Assembly (NCBI GenBank): GCA_030595485.1
Contig: JAUVDE010000165.1
Span: 1-7,297, forward strand
Direction of reading: 5' to 3'
Length of the DNA: 7,297 bases
DNA from: Draconibacterium sp.
GTDB taxonomy: Bacteria; Bacteroidota; Bacteroidia; Bacteroidales; Prolixibacteraceae
The notes below the pieces were generated by a model. The model had not been told where the DNA came from, searched no databases, and saw only the letters and a program-made list of their open reading frames with translations. A program made the translations under genes and the position numbers. This document shows, one piece after another, positions 1-5,344 of the stretch. Every line of letters starts with the position of its first letter. The first letter of the stretch is position 1.

Positions 1-612
1 GGTTTACCAATTATTAATACTTTAAATGATTTGGTTAATTCTGGCGATAAAATCTTGAAAATTGAAGCCGTTCTTTCGGGTACTTTAAATTATATTTTTA
101 ATACTATTTCTGCGGATATTCCTTTAAGTAAAACCATTCAAATGGCTAAGGAGGAAGGTTACTCAGAACCTGATCCGAGAGAGGATTTAAGTGGTGTTGA
201 TGTGGCACGTAAGATTTTGATTTTAGCACGCGAGTCTGGGTATAAAATTGAAATGAACGAAATTAAAATAAATCGTTTCGTCTCTGATTCGTTATTTGAA
301 GGAAGCCTTGATGAATTCTGGCAGGGTGTTCCGGCTTTAGATGCCGAGTTTGAAGAAAACCGTAAGAAACTTCAAGCCGAAAATAAGAAGTGGCGCTTTG
401 TTGCTCGTTTCGAAAATGGAAAGGCAGAAGCTGGTTTACAGGAAGTGGATTCTACGCATCCATTTTACGATTTGGAAGGAAGTAATAATCTGGTGATGTA
501 TACAACCGAGCGCTATCACGAATTTCCTATGCTAATTAAAGGATACGGAGCTGGAGCTTCGGTAACCGCGGCAGGTGTTTTTGCCGATATTATAAAAGTG
601 TCGAATATATAA
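1..612 (+). CDS. thrA: Bifunctional aspartokinase/homoserine dehydrogenase, C-terminal part (5' end outside window)
   Basis: The reading frame is open from base 1 and shows 203 residues, the catalytic and C-terminal part of homoserine dehydrogenase, which reduces aspartate semialdehyde to homoserine with NAD(P)H in the cytoplasm. Seen: the LSGTLNYIFN segment (visible residues 25-34) and the GYSEPDPREDLSGVDVARK signature (53-71). By alignment from memory to yeast homoserine dehydrogenase, E56, D67 and K71 correspond to its substrate-binding and catalytic Glu208, Asp219 and Lys223. The end, GYGAGASVTAAGVFAD, resembles the end of E. coli ThrA closely. The true start and the aspartokinase and ACT regions lie to the left; any internal start at the TTG at 31 would be an artefact of the edge. 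The bifunctional assignment is inferred from the similarity to E. coli ThrA and the usual Bacteroidota arrangement, because the kinase half is not visible. The gene leads a thr cluster on the same strand. Confidence 0.93.
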   Translation, partial: GLPIINTLNDLVNSGDKILKIEAVLSGTLNYIFNTISADIPLSKTIQMAKEEGYSEPDPREDLSGVDVARKILILARESGYKIEMNEIKINRFVSDSLFEGSLDEFWQGVPALDAEFEENRKKLQAENKKWRFVARFENGKAEAGLQEVDSTHPFYDLEGSNNLVMYTTERYHEFPMLIKGYGAGASVTAAGVFADIIKVSNI

Positions 613-695
613 AGAATGGAACGCTGACGACGCAGATTCAACGGATTATCGCTGAAAAAAATCTGTGATTATCAGAGTCATCTGTGTTCAAATTC
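613..695. repeat. Degenerate palindromic intergenic repeat between thrA and the putative homoserine kinase gene
   Basis: Almost the whole thrA downstream gap is one imperfect inverted repeat. The outer arms read AGAATGGAAC at 613-622 and GTTCAAATTCT at 686-696. Inside them GAACGCTGACGACGC (619-633) faces the complement of the right arm, GAACACAGATGACTC, with scattered mismatches. ATTATCGCTGA (645-654 region) pairs again with the complement of TCTGTGATTAT (662-672). The right arm lacks about 9 bases (the CAACGGATT portion) present in the left. It is built from short GAT-containing submotifs about 10 bases apart (CGCAGATT, ACGGATT, AATCTGTGATT). From memory, intergenic repeats of this style recur many times in Bacteroidota genomes; this cannot be tested in one window. 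It would form a long hairpin in the thr operon transcript. Confidence 0.6.
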
Positions 696-705
696 TTGCA
701 ATTTG
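689..705 (+). promoter_or_regulatory. Short hairpin just upstream of the start codon at 716
   Basis: CAAATT (689-694) and AATTTG (700-705) form a perfect 6-base inverted repeat around CTTGC. It ends 10 bases before the ATG at 716, where a ribosome would bind. It overlaps the outer end of the larger palindromic repeat and is AT-rich, so it may be only the end of that element. A role in translation initiation is speculation. Confidence 0.25.
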
Positions 706-715
706 ATCTAAAAGA

Positions 716-1924
716 ATGAAACATATAATAATTCTCGGAGATGGAATGTCGGATGAGCCTTTAAAGGACTTCAACAACCTTACTCCGCTACAAATGGCTA
801 AAACGCCACACATCGATTGGTTAGCAAAAAATGGGAAATCGGGGCAGTTTAAAACGGTACCCGAAACGATGCACCCAGGCAGTGAAATTGCAAATATGGC
901 TGTGCTTGGGTACGATGTAGAAAAGGTTTATGAGGGCAGGGGAGTATTGGAAGCTGCCAGTATTGGTGTCGAACTTGAACCTGGAGACATGGCGATGCGA
1001 CTAAACTTGGTTTGTATTGAAGGTGATATTCTTAAAAGTCACTCAGCTGGTCATATTTCAACTAAGGAGGCAGCCGAATTAATTGATTATTTAGAGGAAC
1101 ACCTCGGAAGTGAGACCGTTAAATTCTATGCAGGTGTATCGTACCGTAATTTATTGGTGATTAAAAATGGAGTAAAAGATTTTAATTGTACACCACCACA
1201 CGATGTTCCGGGGCATGCGTTTAAAGGTCTTCTTCCAAAAACAAAAACTAACGAGGCAAAGGCTACTTCTGATTTAATTACTAAGTTGATTCTAAAATCA
1301 CAGGAATTACTTGAAAATCATCCGGTAAATGTTGCGCGAAAAGCAGTAGGGAAAGATGTAGCAAATAGTATTTGGCCATGGTCGCCGGGTTATAAACCCG
1401 CTATGCCAACTTTAAACGAAATGTATGGTGTTAAAAATTCGGCCGTAATTTCTGCGGTAGATTTAATTCATGGAATTGGAGTTTATGCCGGAATGAAAGT
1501 GATTCACGTAGATGGAGTTACTGGTTTGTACGATACCAATTATGAAGGTAAAGCTGAGGCTGCAATTGAGGCTTTAAAGGAAAACGATTTGGTGTACTTG
1601 CACATTGAAGCCAGCGACGAAGCCGGACACGAAGGAGATGTGGAGTTAAAAACTAAAACGATTGAATACCTCGATTCAAGAGTGGTAAAATACATTTTGG
1701 AAGAAACGGAAAAAATGGATGAAGAGGTGGCAATTGCAATTTTGCCTGATCATCCAACACCTTGTGCTTTAAGAACACATACTCGCGAAGCCGTTCCCTT
1801 TAGTATTTATAAACCGGGAAATACACCTGACGCTGTGGAAGTGTATGACGAATTCGATACAAAAAATGGTGCCTACGGTATTTTGAAGGGTAATGAATTC
1901 ATCAAAACCTTTTTGGAGAATTAG
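716..1924 (+). CDS. Probable homoserine kinase of the archaeal-type cofactor-independent phosphoglycerate mutase family (ThrB replacement)
   Basis: A 402-residue cytoplasmic metalloenzyme of the alkaline phosphatase superfamily. Seen: metal-binding N-terminus IILGDGMSD with D9; nucleophile loop HPGSEIANMAVLGYD with S56; SHSAGHIST at 109-115; the DEAGHEGD metal motif at 301-308 (D301, H305); LPDHPTP at 343-349 (D345, H346); and RTHTREAVPF with H355. The fold is that of apgM-type mutases, which interconvert 2- and 3-phosphoglycerate. A related subfamily is described as 'proposed homoserine kinase' (TIGR02535, recalled) because its genes lie with thrA and thrC in genomes lacking classical thrB. 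That is the arrangement here, with no GHMP-kinase thrB between thrA and thrC, so homoserine to O-phosphohomoserine is the best inferred reaction. A glycolytic mutase remains the alternative. The ATG at 716 begins exactly at the conserved N-terminus; there is no Shine-Dalgarno sequence. It lies 103 bases after thrA, probably in the same transcript. Confidence 0.85.
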   Translation: MKHIIILGDGMSDEPLKDFNNLTPLQMAKTPHIDWLAKNGKSGQFKTVPETMHPGSEIANMAVLGYDVEKVYEGRGVLEAASIGVELEPGDMAMRLNLVCIEGDILKSHSAGHISTKEAAELIDYLEEHLGSETVKFYAGVSYRNLLVIKNGVKDFNCTPPHDVPGHAFKGLLPKTKTNEAKATSDLITKLILKSQELLENHPVNVARKAVGKDVANSIWPWSPGYKPAMPTLNEMYGVKNSAVISAVDLIHGIGVYAGMKVIHVDGVTGLYDTNYEGKAEAAIEALKENDLVYLHIEASDEAGHEGDVELKTKTIEYLDSRVVKYILEETEKMDEEVAIAILPDHPTPCALRTHTREAVPFSIYKPGNTPDAVEVYDEFDTKNGAYGILKGNEFIKTFLEN

Positions 1925-1953
1925 ATTAACAGTTTTCGAATTTTAGAATATTT

Positions 1954-1980
1954 ACAGCCTGAATTCGTTATTTGGGCTGT
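1954..1980 (+). terminator. Weak hairpin after the putative homoserine kinase gene, possible terminator
   Basis: ACAGCC (1954-1959) and GGCTGT (1975-1980) form a perfect 6-base stem with a 15-base loop, 30 bases after the stop codon at 1924. The downstream sequence TAAATTTG is only modestly T-rich, so termination would be inefficient. Partial read-through into thrC is as likely as a full stop. Confidence 0.3.
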
Positions 1981-1998
1981 TAAATTTGTGATATATGT

Positions 1999-2035
1999 CA
2001 TGTATTCTACATGGCGAGCCATTGTTCTTGTGGCT
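1999..2035. promoter_or_regulatory. Cluster of short dyads upstream of thrC, candidate operator
   Basis: Three perfect inverted repeats lie side by side or overlap: CATGTA-TTC-TACATG (1999-2013), ATGGC-GA-GCCAT (2011-2022) and AGCCA-N9-TGGCT (2017-2021 with 2031-2035). The last two cover the -33 element of the predicted thrC promoter, which would suit a repressor or activator site or a set of alternative RNA stems. No known operator was recognised. Confidence 0.3.
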
Positions 2036-2050
2036 AATATTTTACATTTG
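2022..2050 (+). promoter_or_regulatory. Predicted Bacteroidota-type promoter of thrC
   Basis: A TTG at 2022-2024 and TACATTTG at 2043-2050 are separated by 18 bases. This matches the Bacteroidota vegetative pattern TTG, 17-23 bases, TAnnTTTG. The -7 box ends only 10 bases before the thrC ATG at 2061, so transcription would begin a few bases before the start codon. It would give thrC a transcript separate from thrA. Confidence 0.6.
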
Positions 2051-2060
2051 CCTCGTATAA

Positions 2061-3371
2061 ATGAAGTACTACAGCACAAATAAAAATACACCCGATGTTT
2101 CGTTAAAAGAAGCAGTGGTAAAAGGTTTGGCAGCCGATAACGGTCTGTTTATGCCCGAACGAATTGAGAAATTATCCGAATCATTTTTTGAGAATATTCA
2201 GAACCTGAGTTTTCAGGAGATTGCTCTTGAAGTTGCTACAAAATTCTTTGGAGAGGATATTGACGCGAATAAACTGAAGGAAATTGTATTTGATACACTT
2301 CAGTTTGATTGCCCAGTGGTAAAAGTCACAGACTCTATTTATTCTTTGGAATTATTTCATGGGCCAACATTGGCATTCAAAGATGTTGGAGCCCGTTTTA
2401 TGGCTCGTTTGCTACAATATTTTTTGGATAAAAAAGAAGAACAGGTAAATGTTTTAGTTGCAACATCTGGTGATACAGGTAGCGCAGTTGCCAATGGTTT
2501 TCTTGGTGTTGATGGAATTCATGTTTACGTACTTTATCCTAAAGGGAAAGTAAGCCAGATTCAGGAATCGCAGTTTACAACACTTGGGCAGAATATTACT
2601 TCGCTTGAAATTGATGGAACTTTCGATGATTGTCAGCATTTGGTGAAAACGGCTTTTCTTGATAAGGAATTAAATGAGAAATTGGTTTTAACCTCTGCAA
2701 ACTCGATAAACGTAGCACGCTTTCTTCCGCAGGCATTTTATTATTTTAATGCTTATGCAAGATTAAAAGAAGCCGGTAAGTTGGATGGAAAAGAATTGGT
2801 TGTTTCTGTACCGAGTGGAAACTTTGGAAACCTAACTGCTGGTTTAATTGCCGCAGAAATGGGCTTGCCAATTGCGAAGTTTATAGCAGCCAATAATTTA
2901 AACGATGTAGTTTACGAGTATTTGAATACGGGAGAATATAAAGTCCGCCCATCGGTTGAAACCATTGCCAATGCTATGGATGTTGGTGCACCCAGTAATT
3001 TTGCTAGGATCCTTGATTTATACGATAATTCACATAAAGCCATTTCTGATAAAGTAAAAGGATTTAGATATTCTGATGAGGCGATTCGAAAGATAATTCA
3101 GAAGGTTTATACCGAAAACGATTACTTATGCGACCCTCACGGAGCCTGTGGTTTTGAGTCATTAAATGAATATCTAGCTGAAAATCAAGTTGGTGTTTTT
3201 CTGGAAACAGCACATCCTGCAAAATTTACCGAAACAGTTGAGGCTGTAATTGGTAAAGGAAAAGTAGCGTTGCCCGAGAAACTTGCTGAGTTTATGAAAG
3301 GAACGAAAAAAAGTGAAAGCTTAAATAAAGAGTATCAGGTATTTAAAGAGTTTTTGCTCGAACATGCTTGA
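2061..3371 (+). CDS. thrC: Threonine synthase
   Basis: A 436-residue PLP enzyme that converts O-phosphohomoserine to threonine, the last step of the pathway; E. coli ThrC is about the same length. Seen: N-terminus MKYYSTN, typical of the family and fixing the ATG at 2061; ELFHGPTLAFKDVGARF with the PLP lysine K107; SGDTGSAVANGF (136-147); VPSGNFGNL (250-258), the glycine- and serine-rich loop expected to hold the PLP phosphate; and the C-terminal signatures DPHGACG (358-364) and TAHPAKF (383-389). All expected catalytic features are present and the frame is intact. It follows the putative homoserine kinase gene by 136 bases and has its own predicted promoter at 2022-2050. That supports both independent expression and, given the weak terminator at 1954-1980, read-through from upstream. 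Confidence 0.97.
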   Translation: MKYYSTNKNTPDVSLKEAVVKGLAADNGLFMPERIEKLSESFFENIQNLSFQEIALEVATKFFGEDIDANKLKEIVFDTLQFDCPVVKVTDSIYSLELFHGPTLAFKDVGARFMARLLQYFLDKKEEQVNVLVATSGDTGSAVANGFLGVDGIHVYVLYPKGKVSQIQESQFTTLGQNITSLEIDGTFDDCQHLVKTAFLDKELNEKLVLTSANSINVARFLPQAFYYFNAYARLKEAGKLDGKELVVSVPSGNFGNLTAGLIAAEMGLPIAKFIAANNLNDVVYEYLNTGEYKVRPSVETIANAMDVGAPSNFARILDLYDNSHKAISDKVKGFRYSDEAIRKIIQKVYTENDYLCDPHGACGFESLNEYLAENQVGVFLETAHPAKFTETVEAVIGKGKVALPEKLAEFMKGTKKSESLNKEYQVFKEFLLEHA

Positions 3372-3466
3372 AATAAAGGGTATTGCGATGAACTAATTGT
3401 TGGGGAAATATGTTTTGTTCAAAAGTTAAAGGTATTTTTCTTAATAGTTTTTTTGAAAATGTATGT

Positions 3467-3474
3467 TACTTTTG
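3467..3474 (+). promoter_or_regulatory. Predicted -7 box of the rpoD-rpe promoter
   Basis: TACTTTTG matches the Bacteroidota -7 consensus TAnnTTTG exactly. The -33 element is poor: the nearest TTG (3453-3455, at the end of a T-tract) is only 11 bases upstream, too close for the usual 17-23. If used, it would leave a leader of roughly 55 bases before the rpoD ATG at 3537. The rest of the 165-base gap (3372-3536) is AT-rich with no clear terminator for thrC. Confidence 0.45.
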
Positions 3475-3536
3475 CTAGAAGAAAGGAATATTATAATAGA
3501 TAGTATGACTTTTTAAAATGTTAACAAATACAAATT

Positions 3537-4403
3537 ATGAGACAACTAAAAATTACCAAGCAGGTAACTAACCGCGATACCCTCTCGCTGGATAAGTACC
3601 TGCACGAAATTGGGAAAGTTGAGTTGTTGTCGGCAGAAAAAGAAGTTGAGCTCGCCAAACGCATTAAAAAAGGAGACCGCGCCGCTTTAGAAACATTGAT
3701 AAAAGCAAACCTTAGGTTTGTTGTATCTGTTTCGAAACAATACCAAAATCAAGGGCTGAGTTTACCCGATTTAATTAACGAAGGTAACTTGGGACTGATT
3801 AAGGCTGCCGAACGATTCGATGAAACCCGAGGATTTAAATTTATTTCTTACGCTGTTTGGTGGATACGCCAATCAATTCTACAGGCATTAGCCGAACAGG
3901 CGCGGATTGTACGATTGCCACTCAACAAAATTGGGTCGATCAATAAAATCAACAAAGCCTTCAATAAACTCGAACAAGAATTTCAACGCGAACCTACTAT
4001 TGAAGAGGTAGCCGAATTAATGGAAGCCAAACCTTCATTAATTGAAGATTCGTTGAACTTCTCTGGCAGTCAAGTTTCAATGGATGCACCACTTCGCGAT
4101 GAAGAGGCCAACAACCTTTACGATGTGATGTTAAACGAAAATTCGCCAAAACCTGATGAGGATTTATTGGATGATTCCTTACGTCTGGAGATTGAACGCT
4201 CGTTGGCAACTTTAGGAGAACGTGAAGCCGAAATATTAAGGTTTTACTTTGGGTTGAAAAATTACCAGTCGCACACTTTAGAAGAAATTGGTGATGAGTT
4301 TGGATTGACCCGTGAACGTGTTCGCCAAATTAAAGAGAAGGCCATAAAAAAACTAAAAAATCAATACCGAAACCGATTATTAAAATCATATCTCGGTAAA
4401 TAA
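3537..4403 (+). CDS. rpoD: RNA polymerase sigma factor RpoD-type, primary sigma of Bacteroidota
   Basis: A 288-residue group 1/2 sigma-70 factor that directs core RNA polymerase to promoters. It starts MRQLKITKQVTNRDTLSLDKYLHEIGK, the usual start of Bacteroidota primary sigma factors, which lack the long region 1.1 of E. coli RpoD. Seen: region 1.2 (about 16-50); region 2 core with NLRFVVSVSKQYQNQGLSLP (58-77), DLINEGNLGLIKAAERFD (78-95) and the -10-reading segment FKFISYAVWWIRQSI (100-114); region 3 (about 125-205); and region 4.2 helix-turn-helix TLEEIGDEFGLTRERVRQIKEKAIKKL (247-273). Both DNA-binding regions are complete. Some Bacteroidota carry more than one close paralogue with this start, so it could be a second vegetative sigma. 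The ATG at 3537 is fixed by the conserved N-terminus; no Shine-Dalgarno sequence precedes it. rpe follows after 10 bases. Confidence 0.95.
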   Translation: MRQLKITKQVTNRDTLSLDKYLHEIGKVELLSAEKEVELAKRIKKGDRAALETLIKANLRFVVSVSKQYQNQGLSLPDLINEGNLGLIKAAERFDETRGFKFISYAVWWIRQSILQALAEQARIVRLPLNKIGSINKINKAFNKLEQEFQREPTIEEVAELMEAKPSLIEDSLNFSGSQVSMDAPLRDEEANNLYDVMLNENSPKPDEDLLDDSLRLEIERSLATLGEREAEILRFYFGLKNYQSHTLEEIGDEFGLTRERVRQIKEKAIKKLKNQYRNRLLKSYLGK

Positions 4404-4413
4404 TACAAATTTC

Positions 4414-5064
4414 ATGACGCATTTGATAGCACCCTCAATTTTATCGGCCGACTTTAATAATCTTGGAAAAGACATTGAAATGATCAACCGAAGTGAGGCT
4501 GATTATATTCACTTTGATGTTATGGATGGGGTTTTTGTCCCAAATATTTCCTTTGGAATTCCGGTAATTGAGAGTGTTAATCGAATTGCAAAAAAGCCAT
4601 TAGATGTGCATTTAATGATCGTTAATTCCGATCATTTAATTGAACCATTTGTTAAGGCTGGTGCATCAATTGTTACAGTTCATTACGAAGCCTGTAAACA
4701 CTTGCATCGTACCATTCAGCTCATAAAATCGTTTGGCGCAAAAGCTGGTGTGAGTTTAAATCCACATACTCCGGTTTCGCTTTTAGAAGACGTTATTGAA
4801 GAGTTAGACATTGTTCTACTGATGTCGGTAAATCCAGGGTTTGGAGGTCAGAAGTTTATTGAGCGAACTTACGATAAGGTGAAAAAACTTCGTAAAATGA
4901 TTGATACTTCCAATTCGGAATGTTTGATTGAAATTGATGGTGGAGTAAACTACGAAACGGGTAAAAAACTATACGAGGCAGGTGCCAATATTTTGGTTGC
5001 AGGTAGCTTTGTGTTTAATGCCGAAAATCCTACGGAAACTATCAAAGGTTTAAAAACACTCTAA
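4414..5064 (+). CDS. rpe: Ribulose-phosphate 3-epimerase
   Basis: A 216-residue TIM-barrel enzyme of the pentose phosphate pathway that interconverts D-ribulose 5-phosphate and D-xylulose 5-phosphate in the cytoplasm. Seen: N-terminal LIAPSILSADF (4-14); YIHFDVMDGVFVPN (31-44) with metal ligand H33 and catalytic/metal D35; DVHLMI (64-69) with H66; MSVNPGFGGQKFI (137-149); IEIDGGVN (172-179) with the second catalytic acid D175; and the phosphate-binding end VAGSFVF (195-201). Length and motif spacing are normal for the family. The ATG at 4414 lies 10 bases after the rpoD stop, so the two are very probably one transcript. It ends 41 bases before the convergent iron gene. That gap (5065-5105) holds no convincing terminator. 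Confidence 0.97.
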   Translation: MTHLIAPSILSADFNNLGKDIEMINRSEADYIHFDVMDGVFVPNISFGIPVIESVNRIAKKPLDVHLMIVNSDHLIEPFVKAGASIVTVHYEACKHLHRTIQLIKSFGAKAGVSLNPHTPVSLLEDVIEELDIVLLMSVNPGFGGQKFIERTYDKVKKLRKMIDTSNSECLIEIDGGVNYETGKKLYEAGANILVAGSFVFNAENPTETIKGLKTL

Positions 5065-5105
5065 TTTTCAGTATCAGGAAACTAGACGATTTATAATTTC
5101 AAGTT

Positions 5106-5342
5106 TTATTTTTTGCTGTAAGTCGTATTGCATTCTTCCGACTTTGATGCAATAACTTTTTGTGGCAAATCGCGTAGTACACATTCCGAAGAGCAATCGG
5201 AACAATTGTGAGCCATGCTAATCTTATCTTTCTGAAAATTAATTTTTTTCGGCTTTTTTTTGCTGAGTCGTTTTGTGATTTTTATTGCGGCAATAATAAC
5301 CGCAGCAGCAACAATTAGGTATGTAATTATTTCCTGCAGCAC
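5106..5342 (-). CDS. Small FeoB-associated cysteine-bearing membrane protein
   Basis: A 78-residue protein directly after feoB. Seen: one N-terminal hydrophobic helix (about residues 5-21, ITYLIVAAAVIIAAIKI), then a strongly basic stretch (21-40, KITKRLSKKKPKK), then a short tail with cysteines at 47, 50, 54 and 71 (NCSDCSSEC at 46-54). By the positive-inside rule the cysteine tail lies in the cytoplasm. This layout fits the FeoB-associated Cys-rich membrane protein family (PF12669, recalled), whose genes commonly follow feoB; the role is presumed accessory to Fe(II) import, perhaps metal or redox sensing, but is not established. The start is GTG at 5342-5340, 2 bases after the feoB stop; no in-frame ATG precedes residue 43, and the frame places the hydrophobic helix correctly. 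Such close spacing points to translational coupling with feoB. Confidence 0.85.
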   Translation of the reverse strand: MLQEIITYLIVAAAVIIAAIKITKRLSKKKPKKINFQKDKISMAHNCSDCSSECVLRDLPQKVIASKSEECNTTYSKK

Positions 5343-5344
5343 AA

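Noticed and set aside
31..33. TTG as a start codon for the first gene.
   Set aside because: The frame is open and conserved with homoserine dehydrogenase all the way to base 1, so the gene is cut by the window edge and not started here.
698..705. Possible -7 box (GCAATTTG) before the putative homoserine kinase gene.
   Set aside because: It lacks the TA of TAnnTTTG and no suitably spaced TTG was seen; read-through from thrA is simpler.
3413..3424. TTTTG-TT-CAAAA inverted repeat after thrC.
   Set aside because: It is AT-only apart from one pair, has a 2-base loop and no T-run directly after it, so it is not a credible terminator.
3997..4209. Open frame on the - strand opposite rpoD, and a similar one at 2454-2639 opposite thrC.
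   Set aside because: Both are shadows of strongly conserved genes with no start signals or plausible products.
5078..5115. Possible terminator between rpe and the convergent small gene: AAACT (5079-5083) and AGTTT (5102-5106) followed by a T-rich stretch.
   Set aside because: The stem is 5 AT-rich pairs with an 18-base loop and the T-rich run lies inside the opposing gene's end; too weak to call.
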